NCBI RefSeq assembly: GCF_004216775.1
Contig: NZ_SGXF01000001.1
Coordinates: 1,042,828 to 1,106,827 of the forward strand
Length of the DNA: 64,000 bases
Direction: 5' to 3'
Origin: Cuneatibacter caecimuris
GTDB taxonomy: Bacteria; Bacillota; Clostridia; Lachnospirales; Lachnospiraceae
The stretch's first letter is position 1. The number at the start of each line of letters is the position of its first letter. Below are positions 25,759 to 34,619 of this stretch, in pieces. The notes under the pieces were generated by a model. It ran no database searches. It was not told the origin of the DNA and worked only from the letters and a program-made list of their open reading frames with translations. The position numbers and the translations under genes are program-made.

Positions 25759-28700
25759 TTAGATGTATAAAGGACTTTTCCCGTTTTGGATCGTCCTCTT
25801 ATTGATTTCCTCCACTACAACATCCGTCACCTTCTTTCCACCCACATAGACATTGATTATCGGCGCTTCTCCGTTTCCACCTGTCCTTTCGGAGATCCGG
25901 TCTGCCAGCGTATCAATCCATTCTGTCCGTTCCAGAGGCACCACCGCCTCTCTCCCGGCCTCACCCATCATGGCGAGAGTAGGACTGTCGATGATACCAC
26001 CGCGAGCATACCAGCTCACATTAACATCCGGCAACGCCAGACGCTGGCCTGCAGCCCACTGGTAAGCCGTGCTTACACGATAATGCGGGGCCGGGATATG
26101 TACTGCCCTGAATCCATCTGCAAGTGTCTGCGCAGCATTTACTCCGATATGATACAAGCTGCCAATCGCATCTGCAATACGTCTCGGGATCGTCGCAAAC
26201 GTCAGGTTTACTCCCTGGTTCCAGGCATCATCAAAACCTTTTCCAAGGCCCTCTGCAATCTTGATACCGCTGCTGGAGAACATATACTTCAGGTCGCCCA
26301 ACGCGCGTTGCATCTCATTGGGAAGGTCTCCCATCAGAGTAAGCAGATTGCCTTTCCGGCTGTTGACACCGTCTATAGCTCCCTGTCCGATATTGCTGCC
26401 GCTTTCATACATTTTCCTTGACGGAGAGTGGATCGCGGCTTCCAGCTTGAATTGCTCATATGCCAGATCGAACAGGTTTCTCATCGTGCCCCCGAAAGCA
26501 GAGGATTTATCGTTTATGCCTTCGATTGCTCCCTCGACAATGAATATTCCAGATTTCTTGTACTGGTCGTAAAAACTCTTCAGAGTACCAATGGATTCAT
26601 TCTGCAAGGACTCCACAGTGCTCAGAAACTCGGGTTTCCCATCCTCAAAGGCCGTTCCCATTGCTACGATTGCGCCTTCAGCTGTCTTATATGTTCCGTC
26701 CGGAAGCTTGCTTAGTTCCCCGGTCATAATGGCATTATAGAGCTCAAGCGCATCCGTGGACATTACTTGCTTTCCATCCACCCATATTCCATGCGCTTCG
26801 TCTATGGCCTGAGCGGATTTCGTTGCAACTCCTGAGAAGTCCAGATCCCGTGTCGCGTCAACTACAGAAGATATGCAATCACTGGTCTCGCCAACCTTGC
26901 CGTTATACTCATCAATGATTCCGTAGGCATTTTCCAGCTGAGCCTGCAGTTCTTCCTGCTCACTCTGCTGCTGGGCTATATACTGGTTCAGATCGTCATA
27001 GCGCTTAATTGTAGGGTCCAGCCAGCTTGCCACTGTTTCACCAAATGGCACCCAATCTTTATAGAAGTCTAATTGCTCTTTATACTTATCTTCTAGGTTA
27101 TTTCTTTCCTCTTGCGCTTCACTTATTTTCCTCTGGCTCTCGAATACCTTTGTATAAATATCAACCAAAGATTCCTGGGCTGCCTGAGCCATATAGTAGT
27201 CTTTGGTCTTTTCAATCAGCCTCTGGATTTCTTCCTTCTGATCTTCATAATCCTTCGTCTGGTCCTTAATTATGTCACCAAATCCCGGAAGTTCCCTTTC
27301 CAGCGTCTGGCGCAAGGAATCGAGTTCAGTCTGTTCTTCATTAGTCCTTTCAATCTTTTCAGAAAGATCGAAGTAACGATCAGCAATGTCCTCTAATGCC
27401 CCATAGCTGGATTCTATATTAGAATATTTTCCTTCAAGTGTATCCAGGAATTCCTGCGTTTGTCTCCTGCCTTCTTCTGATTTTTCAATCAGTGTATCCA
27501 CACGGCCGCACATTGCTCTGGTTTCATCATCAGAAAAGAATCCGTCTGATGCCAGGCTCCCTAATGCCGTGGCTAAACCCGTTATCCCCCCTGCAATGGC
27601 TATATATGGATGAGCGGCTAACCCCGAAATAAGCCCCCCAAAAGCACTCCCGATTCCACTCACAATAGACGCTATGCCTGTTGCAGCCTTATACGCCAGG
27701 AATGCTCCCAGCAGCACGCCAATCCCCTCTCCTATTGCCTCAAGGACTTCCGTGGGAATGCTGTTTATGATATCTGCCAGCCCTTCCATAGCCGCTGAAA
27801 ACGCATTGACAAGATCCGCGATAAGCGGTGACAATACCTTTCCGATGTCCTCAAAAAATTTCACGATACCCCGGCCGATTCCAATGGTAAACCGTGACAG
27901 TGCCTCCCAAAACTCGCTGATCGCGCTGTTCAGCCTGTCCCAGTCAATAGCGCTCAGGAGGTTCGAGATCACATCCACCAGTGCAGGCAGGGCATCATTC
28001 ATTACCCATACGCCTACGGGTTTCAAGAAATCCCGATAGAAGCTCAACAGGTTTTTAAACGCGAATTTTGCCAGTTTCTCCAGCTGCCCCCAAAAGTTCT
28101 TCAGGGATTCATTTAGCTTCTTCCAGTTGATTTCGTTCAGGAGATCATTGGTGATATCCAGAAACTCCGGCAGGCCTTCTCCCAGTGTCCATGCGCCCAG
28201 GGGCTTCAAAAATGCCTCCCAGAAGTCTTTGATTGCCGTCCAGGTAAAATTGCCCAGCTTGGACAGTCCTTCGTCCCAGAGGCGCTTTAGTGCGTCTGTG
28301 GTAGGCTTGCATGCGTCCTTCAGGTCCTGGAAGGCCTTTCGGATCATCTCCGCATACTTTGCTGCCTTCTCGCTGTATTCATCCAGCTGCTGGTTCATAT
28401 CTGCCAGCAGGCCAGAGCCTACATCCAGATCCCCCAGATCGCCAATCCCGCCGCCGGAACCTCCGCCGCCATCTGCACCGCCGTCCGAGGCGGAATTATC
28501 GCTTAGGCGGTTCATTTCATCAAAGGCCAGCAGTTCATTCTTGATTTCCTTCGCTGCCTTCGCTGTGTCTTTGGCGTTCTTCGCCATCCCGCCAGAAGCG
28601 CTTTCCGCTCCTGACATATTGTCGGCAATTCCTGCGGTCGCCACAGAGATATCTGCAATCCCGGAACCGCCGCCTCCACTGCTCTTAGCACCGAACAGCT

Positions 28701-29619
28701 GCCCCATGATGGCGCTGAAATACTGCGCAAATACCTGCAGGCGGGCAAGAACCGTATTGATGATCTTAATGACCGGCAGGAAGGCATTGATAAGCCCCTG
28801 ACCCATAGTAGCCCGCAGCTGCTGGAATCGCAGTGAGAGGATTCTGGTCTGGTTTGCCCACGAATCCTGGGTTCTTAAAAAATCCCCAGAAGCATCTGAC
28901 AGCGAGCTCATGACATACTGATACCTCAGCATGACTTTTTCCTGCTCTGTCATTTTGGCTGTGGTCTCGCCGAAGCCATTATTCAGTGCGTACTGATCCA
29001 GTGCTGTCTGGGTCATTATGACGCCAATCTCTTTCAAGCTTTCAGTTTCGCCCGTGAAGATGCTCTTCAATTTTGTATATGCTTCGTCTTGCGCGATATT
29101 ATAGAACGATGATACATCCCCCGTCAGTCCCGTTATGGCAGCCGACATATCATACACTTCCTGCGCGTTAAGGCCCATCGACTTTGCCATCGCGCCATAG
29201 GTACCCATATATTTCTTGGCCGCCAGTTCGGACATTCCAAACTGCTCGATGGCATCAGCGGCAAAAGCATTCACAGCGCCGGACATGCTCCCAAAGGCAA
29301 CATCCACCACGTTCTGTACTTCTGCGAGATCGCTGCCCAGTTCCAGGCAGGATTTTGTGAAGCTGACGATTGCAGCCACGCTCACCACAGATCCGATCAC
29401 CCGCTTCACAGACTTCCAGGAGTTTTCCATCTTCCGTGTCTGTACGGACACCTGTCTGGCTGTTTCCTGCGTCTCTTTCGTGACTTTCTGTGTCTGCTGC
29501 TTGATCTGGTCAGTGACCTTCTGGGTTTCCTGCTTGACCTTCGCCATTTCTTCCCGGTATGGCCGGGTATAGGCATCCAGAACGACCTGCAGGGTTTCTA
29601 ATGTCATTGCATTGCTCAA
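25759..29619 (-). CDS. Tail tape-measure protein
   Basis: About 1286 aa, the largest phage protein, which sets tail length and spans the tube. N-terminal coiled coil with VKQETQKVTDQIKQQTQKV, a conserved TMP region (about 100-310), a Gly/Ser-rich break near 330-400, membrane-like Gly/Ala stretches (about 640-700) and a C-terminal GGIIDSPTLAMMGEAGREAV motif typical of tape measures. The chosen start is a TTG at 29619 overlapping the previous stop (TTGA) with AGGAGGGG in front. No lysozyme or peptidase motif is seen. Confidence 0.9.
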   Translation of the reverse strand: MSNAMTLETLQVVLDAYTRPYREEMAKVKQETQKVTDQIKQQTQKVTKETQETARQVSVQTRKMENSWKSVKRVIGSVVSVAAIVSFTKSCLELGSDLAEVQNVVDVAFGSMSGAVNAFAADAIEQFGMSELAAKKYMGTYGAMAKSMGLNAQEVYDMSAAITGLTGDVSSFYNIAQDEAYTKLKSIFTGETESLKEIGVIMTQTALDQYALNNGFGETTAKMTEQEKVMLRYQYVMSSLSDASGDFLRTQDSWANQTRILSLRFQQLRATMGQGLINAFLPVIKIINTVLARLQVFAQYFSAIMGQLFGAKSSGGGGSGIADISVATAGIADNMSGAESASGGMAKNAKDTAKAAKEIKNELLAFDEMNRLSDNSASDGGADGGGGSGGGIGDLGDLDVGSGLLADMNQQLDEYSEKAAKYAEMIRKAFQDLKDACKPTTDALKRLWDEGLSKLGNFTWTAIKDFWEAFLKPLGAWTLGEGLPEFLDITNDLLNEINWKKLNESLKNFWGQLEKLAKFAFKNLLSFYRDFLKPVGVWVMNDALPALVDVISNLLSAIDWDRLNSAISEFWEALSRFTIGIGRGIVKFFEDIGKVLSPLIADLVNAFSAAMEGLADIINSIPTEVLEAIGEGIGVLLGAFLAYKAATGIASIVSGIGSAFGGLISGLAAHPYIAIAGGITGLATALGSLASDGFFSDDETRAMCGRVDTLIEKSEEGRRQTQEFLDTLEGKYSNIESSYGALEDIADRYFDLSEKIERTNEEQTELDSLRQTLERELPGFGDIIKDQTKDYEDQKEEIQRLIEKTKDYYMAQAAQESLVDIYTKVFESQRKISEAQEERNNLEDKYKEQLDFYKDWVPFGETVASWLDPTIKRYDDLNQYIAQQQSEQEELQAQLENAYGIIDEYNGKVGETSDCISSVVDATRDLDFSGVATKSAQAIDEAHGIWVDGKQVMSTDALELYNAIMTGELSKLPDGTYKTAEGAIVAMGTAFEDGKPEFLSTVESLQNESIGTLKSFYDQYKKSGIFIVEGAIEGINDKSSAFGGTMRNLFDLAYEQFKLEAAIHSPSRKMYESGSNIGQGAIDGVNSRKGNLLTLMGDLPNEMQRALGDLKYMFSSSGIKIAEGLGKGFDDAWNQGVNLTFATIPRRIADAIGSLYHIGVNAAQTLADGFRAVHIPAPHYRVSTAYQWAAGQRLALPDVNVSWYARGGIIDSPTLAMMGEAGREAVVPLERTEWIDTLADRISERTGGNGEAPIINVYVGGKKVTDVVVEEINKRTIQNGKSPLYI

Positions 29620-30022
29620 GTTTCCCCTCCTTTCTCCTGATTTTTCCATCGTTCGTTGTGCCTCTGGACGAAGCGTGCACGGTCCGCCTTGAACCGTTCC
29701 AGTTCTTCATCTTTTTGGCCGTCCTCAAACTGTTTTCGTTCAGCATCGAAAAGATCCGGGAAGAAATCCCACAAATGCAGGATCTCCTGCTTCTGGCCTT
29801 TTTCCGCGAACATTGCCCCGATCCGCTGTGACAGATCCACAACGGCGTAATTCTGTATCATGATCTGTTCCCGGAACTGGCGCCGCTGGCTGGCCGTCCA
29901 GGCATCCAGATAATCTTTCACCTCTCCGATGCTCATGTCCCAGAACTGGTCCGGCAGCAGCCCTGCTCTCAGAGCCGCGCCGTACAGTTCGGAGACAAGG
30001 TCTTTCGGTTTTACAGGAGTTT
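29616..30022 (-). CDS. Tail assembly chaperone, GT-type extension made by -1 frameshift
   Basis: The frame -1 to the upstream chaperone is open from the slip site to 29616. Read from ACT at 30018-30020 it gives KTPVKPKDLVSELYGAALRA, then GLLPDQFWDMSIGEV and a charged tail: 134 aa after the shift. It also has an internal ATG at 29936 but no clear ribosome site there. Position between chaperone and tape measure is where siphoviruses place gpG/gpGT pairs. Confidence 0.7.
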
Positions 30023-30391
30023 TTCTTTCAGACCGTCGATTTTCTCTCCCATCGCCTCTGTCTGATTGCGGGAGAAAAAACCGGATACCTGGAATACAGG
30101 GATGAATACGTTGGTCATGAATTCCACCTGTGAGCCGCCTTCCTCCACATATTGGTCAAAAAGATTATAAATATCATTCAGCTTCAAGCTGGGCTTATAG
30201 GCCCTGGCAGCCCTGTGGACCACGTTCAGCATATTCCCCAGCGAAGGAATCCCGCTATCCATCATCTGGATCAGATTTCCATTGTACTGTGCTTCCAAAG
30301 CCGTTACTGCTGCAGTAGTCAGTTTCAGTTTGTATATTTCCCCACCAACTTCCCACTCAGCATAGGGTTTCTTTCCTTCCATAACTTCCAT
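30011..30391 (-). CDS. Tail assembly chaperone, unshifted (gpG-like)
   Basis: 126 aa, start MEVMEGKKPYAEWEVGGEIY. Chaperones of this class coat the tape-measure protein before tube polymerisation. The last codons read GAA AAA CTC CTG TAA. The run GAAAAAC (30019-30025) allows lysyl-tRNA to slip back one base and continue into the downstream frame. Confidence 0.8.
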   Translation of the reverse strand: MEVMEGKKPYAEWEVGGEIYKLKLTTAAVTALEAQYNGNLIQMMDSGIPSLGNMLNVVHRAARAYKPSLKLNDIYNLFDQYVEEGGSQVEFMTNVFIPVFQVSGFFSRNQTEAMGEKIDGLKEKLL

Positions 30392-30405
30392 CTCTTTTCT
30401 CCTCC

Positions 30406-30828
30406 TTAAGATCCGGATACTACAGGATCTGTCACTGTCAGACCACTCTGCAGAGCCATTGTCAGCGTAAACTCAATTACACCATTTACGCCGCCGCCTG
30501 TACGTTTCACGGACACCTGGGCATCATAGGTAGTCATAGTTCCGTCAGACAGAGTTTCCTGAAAGCTCAGTGTCTCACCGGTATCCTGCGCAGCGCGCAT
30601 CACCCTGTAAGGGCTGTCAGCTTCCCGGTTATCGTACTTAAATTTGTACTGCAGCTCCCCGGCGTCACCGATTCCGTTTTCGTACTGCTTTACCTTATCA
30701 GTCAGGGTGGTGTTTTCCACCCTTTCCGGATCCACTCCCATCTCGGGGATTTCCTTCAGGCCCTTCAGGTCCGTATAGGTGCTTCCTCCGGACTTCTTAT
30801 ATCCCAATTTTGCTCCATTTGCTAACAT
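30406..30828 (-). CDS. Major tail (tube) protein
   Basis: 140 aa; polymerises into the tail tube. MLANGAKLGYKKSGGSTYTD, then KYDNREADSPYRVM and a beta-rich C-terminus fit the small major tail proteins of Firmicute siphoviruses. Located between the tail terminator and the chaperone. Confidence 0.8.
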   Translation of the reverse strand: MLANGAKLGYKKSGGSTYTDLKGLKEIPEMGVDPERVENTTLTDKVKQYENGIGDAGELQYKFKYDNREADSPYRVMRAAQDTGETLSFQETLSDGTMTTYDAQVSVKRTGGGVNGVIEFTLTMALQSGLTVTDPVVSGS

Positions 30829-30843
30829 GGTTAGTCTCCTTCC

Positions 30844-31209
30844 TTAATAGATATCGTTGTTGTAGACCTGCTCCGTGTGCACATCGATCACGCCTTCATA
30901 GCGGATCTGCTTATGCCGCAGGCCACTGGGATCCGGCACGTCTGAGCAGGAGGTTCGCATCAGCCCCAGTGCCGATATTGCCTGGTCCACCGCGAGAGTG
31001 GCTACTGATGTACTGCCGCTGTTCCACACGTCAATCCGGTACCGCAGATATGCCTTCTGCTCCTCACCGTCTGTCCATTCCTGGACGCGGTTCTCTTCTT
31101 CAGTGTATTGTATTGCCGGGAGCTGCGCCCAGTTTCCCGGGTATAAGTCAGTCACCTGCTCGCAGATCCCTTTGATTGCGCTGTATACCTGGTCTTTTAC
31201 ATTAATCAT
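30844..31209 (-). CDS. Putative tail terminator protein
   Basis: 121 aa; MINVKDQVYSAIKGICEQVT at the start and a mixed alpha/beta profile. Assigned from its place between the gp10-like protein and the tube protein; sequence evidence is weak. Confidence 0.6.
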   Translation of the reverse strand: MINVKDQVYSAIKGICEQVTDLYPGNWAQLPAIQYTEEENRVQEWTDGEEQKAYLRYRIDVWNSGSTSVATLAVDQAISALGLMRTSCSDVPDPSGLRHKQIRYEGVIDVHTEQVYNNDIY

Positions 31210-31210
31210 T

Positions 31211-31768
31211 TCAATCTCCCACTTGTTTCTTGATCTGCCGCGCCAGATGGTTCCTGATGTTTCTGGTCACGCGCGTTTCATTGTCCTTCAGCGCCGGATA
31301 CAGAAACGGAGAGGCGGCTTGCCCCTCCGTGTAATAGAACTTCTTTTCATATCCCAAATACCCGTCCATATGGTAAGTATACTCCCGGAAATGGTACTTC
31401 TCCGCAGTCGCAGCGTCAATCTTATCTTCCGGAATGTACCAGCCCTGCTGCGAGTATGCCGGTGTCACTGCCGGGGAAATCCCGCTGTGCTTTGCAGCAC
31501 CACGCGGACCGGTCCCGAATTCTACATACGGGGCATATGCCTTGTTTGTATAACACACGCCCCGGCAGCCTTCGTCTGTCACCTCGACTGAGGTCCTGAT
31601 GCTGTTGCGCAATTCCCCGGTATCTACCCGGCAACGCAGTTTGGCCTCTCCCTGAATAATCTTCATGGCATTTTGCACTGCACGGGGCATATTTTCCTTC
31701 GCGTTCACTTCAGCCAGCTGACCAAATTTCCGCATCAGGCTGTCCAGCCGGTCTATCTCCGCGCTCAT
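31211..31768 (-). CDS. HK97 gp10-like head-tail joining protein
   Basis: 185 aa. The pattern RVDTGELRNSI followed by APYVEFGTGPRG is the HK97-gp10/minor tail family signature. It overlaps the previous gene by 4 bp. Confidence 0.85.
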   Translation of the reverse strand: MSAEIDRLDSLMRKFGQLAEVNAKENMPRAVQNAMKIIQGEAKLRCRVDTGELRNSIRTSVEVTDEGCRGVCYTNKAYAPYVEFGTGPRGAAKHSGISPAVTPAYSQQGWYIPEDKIDAATAEKYHFREYTYHMDGYLGYEKKFYYTEGQAASPFLYPALKDNETRVTRNIRNHLARQIKKQVGD

Positions 31769-32154
31769 AGCCTTTTCTCCAGTTCCATGTACAGCGGGCG
31801 GTAAGGCTTAATAGAGATTATCTTATAATCCGGATCGCTTTGCGCCGGCACATGAAAGCAGATGCCGTCTCCCTCCCGGACGGAAAAGCCATTGAATTGA
31901 TACGATATGCCCCCCTTTTCATCCACGGCAATCGTATAATCTCCCTGGATCTTTCCGTTGAGGATATAGGCCAGGCGCTGGCCGTATACTTCGGCCTGCA
32001 CTTTTCCACCGGCCGGCCACAGTTCCCCGGGTATCTCCGCATCAGGGCCCCACTTTTCTACGGTGATACCTTCCCGGTCCTTCTCCGTTATCCGGTTTCG
32101 CAGGGAGAATTTCTGAACTCTATTTTTTCTCATTCTCAAATCGGGTTCCTCCAA
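31765..32154 (-). CDS. Head closure (stopper)-like protein
   Basis: 129 aa, beta-rich, with GDGICFHVPAQSDPDYKIISI near the end like SPP1 gp16-type stoppers. The first few codons overlap the previous gene by 35 bp, so the true start may be the internal ATG encoding MRKNRVQKF. Confidence 0.65.
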   Translation of the reverse strand: MEEPDLRMRKNRVQKFSLRNRITEKDREGITVEKWGPDAEIPGELWPAGGKVQAEVYGQRLAYILNGKIQGDYTIAVDEKGGISYQFNGFSVREGDGICFHVPAQSDPDYKIISIKPYRPLYMELEKRL

Positions 32155-32434
32155 CTCTTGCCAGGCGGTACCGGTTCAGCTCATCATAGACCTGCCGGGG
32201 GACTTCAGAAAAGCTGTATGATTCCCCGGCCTCGCTGCGCCCGGATTCCCCTTCGGTTCCCAACCGGTTCAGGGCGATCACTGCCAGGTCCCGGACGGCC
32301 TTTGTCAGGCCGCCCACCAGAATCGTTCTCCCCGTATAGGAAAGGACGAATTGCTCCGCATCTTCCATGAGGATCTGCAGCAGCGCTTCGTCCTTTTCTC
32401 CAGTGATTTTTTTCAGCTTCTCAAGCTCAGTCAT
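32120..32434 (-). CDS. Head-tail connector (gp6/adaptor-like)
   Basis: 104 aa from the ATG at 32434 (MTELEKLKKITGEKDEALLQ), which follows a GGAAG site; the longer frame to 32554 enters the capsid gene in another frame and is not expected to be used. All-helical core with DAEQFVLSYTGR and VPRQVYDELNRYRLARVGG fits connector proteins placed just after the capsid. Confidence 0.75.
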   Translation of the reverse strand: MTELEKLKKITGEKDEALLQILMEDAEQFVLSYTGRTILVGGLTKAVRDLAVIALNRLGTEGESGRSEAGESYSFSEVPRQVYDELNRYRLARVGGTRFENEKK

Positions 32435-32448
32435 CTGAGACCACTTCC

Positions 32449-33486
32449 TTATCCGTTCGTGATCAGGCGGGCCATCGGGATCGCCTTGGGGTCGAACTTG
32501 ATATCCCAGTTGGCTTTTGCGAACAGCTGCGCATCCGTAGGGGATTCTGTCCATCCGGATGTGGGAATCTTGAAGCTGAATCCGTTTGGATGCAGAGTTT
32601 CACGCATTCTGGTAATCAGTTCATCCTGGCCGCCGTTCTTCTTCGGGTCGCGATTGGTTTCCACTGGAACATCCACGCGCCCCTTGGCTGTGCGGATCAC
32701 ACCGTTTCCGAAGAGATAGGTTGTATACTTCTTCAGGTCCTTATTGTCTCCGCTTCCACCAGTGGCCACGCAGGGTACTCCATCATCCACAATTACGGTA
32801 TATCCGTTGGCGCTTGCAATGTTCATGGGACGCTGGATGCCATTGGCGTCAGTGTACTTCCAGTACTCCAACAGCTGCTTGTTCTCCAGGGTCTTGGCTA
32901 CATTGGAGTGCATGATCGCCAGGCGGAACTGATCCTTGTGATCTCCACAGGCCAGCGTTGCCAGGTCGTTCAGATCCGTCTCCCGGATTTCTCTTGCCTG
33001 CGCGGTAGCAGATCCCAGGTCCAGGCTGTGCGTTTCTCCCCATGTCTTTGCGTTGCCGCTTGCCCCTGTTACGCAAAATACTGCATCAGCAATACCGATC
33101 AGGCGCTTCTGGCGGCGCTTCTGCCAGTACTTAGCAATAGTTGCGACAATATGTCCCATAGGGTCTGCGCCGGATAATTCAGCTGTAAAATTCCGGGCGA
33201 AGAATCCTTTTGCACGCCCGTATACAACGCCGGTCTGGGAACCGCCACCAACCTCAGTTACGGTAATATCCGTCTGACCATCATAGTTCTGATCTTCGCC
33301 GTCTAAGATGTTGTAGAAGGGAATTGTATAGATATTTCCGTTCCCTGCGATTTTTTCAGCAATCAGTGAATCCTGCACCACGGCGCCGGATTCGATCATC
33401 GCGGTCAGATACGGGTCCGGAGCCTCCGCCCACATCTGCATGAATAATTCCTCGTCAAAAGGAATCCCAAAAATTGTTCCTGCCAT
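32449..33486 (-). CDS. Major capsid protein
   Basis: 345 aa. Follows the scaffold gene and precedes the connector, as expected. GGGSQTGVVYGRAKGFFARNF and the later IADAVFCVTGASGN resemble the non-cleaved HK97-fold coat proteins of scaffold-using siphoviruses. No prohead protease is present in the operon, which agrees with a scaffold-dependent head. Confidence 0.85.
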   Translation of the reverse strand: MAGTIFGIPFDEELFMQMWAEAPDPYLTAMIESGAVVQDSLIAEKIAGNGNIYTIPFYNILDGEDQNYDGQTDITVTEVGGGSQTGVVYGRAKGFFARNFTAELSGADPMGHIVATIAKYWQKRRQKRLIGIADAVFCVTGASGNAKTWGETHSLDLGSATAQAREIRETDLNDLATLACGDHKDQFRLAIMHSNVAKTLENKQLLEYWKYTDANGIQRPMNIASANGYTVIVDDGVPCVATGGSGDNKDLKKYTTYLFGNGVIRTAKGRVDVPVETNRDPKKNGGQDELITRMRETLHPNGFSFKIPTSGWTESPTDAQLFAKANWDIKFDPKAIPMARLITNG

Positions 33487-33503
33487 TGTTATTTTCTCCT
33501 TTC

Positions 33504-34196
33504 TTATACGCCGGACAGCTGCTTATACAGCTCCGGGTTTTCTGTTTTCAGTTTCAGCCGCTCCGAATAGCCCATTTTGGCGTATTCTTCTTTCGTAACC
33601 CCTGCATCCTGTGCTTTCTTCGGGGGCTTTCCGCCTTTGAGCTTTTCTTCCACGGCTGCCTGTACGGCCTCCTGGAAGGCTTTTTCAACCGCTGCGATAG
33701 ATTTGCTGCAGGAATCCGCATCTGTGTAATTTAACACCTCTGCGAGACTTACAGGCAGCTTCTTTTCCGCCAGCGTATTCTTCGCTTCCGCCATCAGTTC
33801 CCTGCGGGTAAGCGCTGCTTCGCGGTCTGCCAGCTCCTTTTCATGTTTCTGCGCCAGATACTGGGATTTTTCTTCTTTCGTCATCTTCGCAAGCTTCTCA
33901 GCCTCGGACAGTTTATCGTCCGTCAGAGCCTGCCATTTTTCCTGGGCGTTCGCAAGCGCCGTATTTATCGCTTTCTGGACGCGCCGGTCAAACTCTGCCT
34001 GATGCCCGTTTTTCAGGAGCTCGTCAAATGATGGAGGCTGGTTTTCGCCACCCTCATTTCCAGTACCGTTTCCTTCGCCCTCGCCGGATCCGCCGCCGTT
34101 GCCGCCAGCCCCGCCATCGTCTCCGCCTTCTGCAAAAAACTGCAGATCCATTGGGATTCTGCAGTTTCCGAAAAATCGCTTTGTCCTATATTTCAT
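33504..34196 (-). CDS. Capsid scaffolding protein (DUF4355-like)
   Basis: 230 aa from the ATG at 34196 (AAAGGAG upstream). Gly/Glu-rich N-terminal region (about 25-55), coiled coil (about 60-170, LAKMTKEEKSQYLAQKHEKE) and a basic C-terminus: the usual internal scaffold design. The extended frame to 34349 has no ribosome site. Confidence 0.85.
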   Translation of the reverse strand: MKYRTKRFFGNCRIPMDLQFFAEGGDDGGAGGNGGGSGEGEGNGTGNEGGENQPPSFDELLKNGHQAEFDRRVQKAINTALANAQEKWQALTDDKLSEAEKLAKMTKEEKSQYLAQKHEKELADREAALTRRELMAEAKNTLAEKKLPVSLAEVLNYTDADSCSKSIAAVEKAFQEAVQAAVEEKLKGGKPPKKAQDAGVTKEEYAKMGYSERLKLKTENPELYKQLSGV

Positions 34197-34334
34197 GGTT
34201 CTCCTTTCAGCCCCAGCCCATCCACGTCCAGGCCGTTGCATAGTTTTAGGCCGTTTCGGGCCATAAAAATAACACCCAGGGCATGCCTGCGTGCTTGCTT
34301 CTAATAAGTTTCCGTTGCGATACCGCAACAAAAT

Positions 34335-34367
34335 ACCACCGGCCATCACTGATCACTGACTGGTGGT
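34335..34367 (-). terminator. Hairpin at the end of the 88-aa gene
   Basis: AACCACC/GGTGGT stem (34335-34340 with 34362-34367) around a repeated TCACTGA, then ATTTTGTT on the minus strand. It overlaps the stop codon; a weak terminator or mRNA-processing site. Otherwise I see nothing in 34197-34352. Confidence 0.4.
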
Positions 34368-34619
34368 TTTGGGGAAAAATTGCAATAGATCAACGTCCGA
34401 TTCCACATACACCTCATCAAGGTAAATGCTGTTATGCACATATACCCTGTTCTGATTCAGCATGTAAATCTGTGTCTTAGAATCATCTACGTCATGTAAT
34501 AGCTCTTTTTTTACAAGCCCCGGAACTGCTTTTTCCAGTGCTTTACATTGTTTCTCAAATATTGCCTCATCACTCTGATTACACACAGCATATCGGAACA
34601 TATCCTCACTCCAATCCAA
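34353..34619 (-). CDS. 88-aa protein overlapping the MuF gene; possible immunity protein
   Basis: 88 aa, acidic C-terminus, start MDWSEDMFRYAVCNQSDEAI. Overlaps the end of the MuF gene by 14 bp. I do not recognise it. Its place, size and acidity are what is expected of the cognate immunity protein of a MuF-borne toxin, but it could be an ordinary accessory protein. Confidence 0.5.
   Translation of the reverse strand: MDWSEDMFRYAVCNQSDEAIFEKQCKALEKAVPGLVKKELLHDVDDSKTQIYMLNQNRVYVHNSIYLDEVYVESDVDLLQFFPKTTSQ

Noticed and set aside
29616-29936. Independent 106-aa gene before the tape measure
   Set aside because: The frame extends upstream to the slip site without stops and the ATG has no ribosome site, so a frameshift product is more likely.
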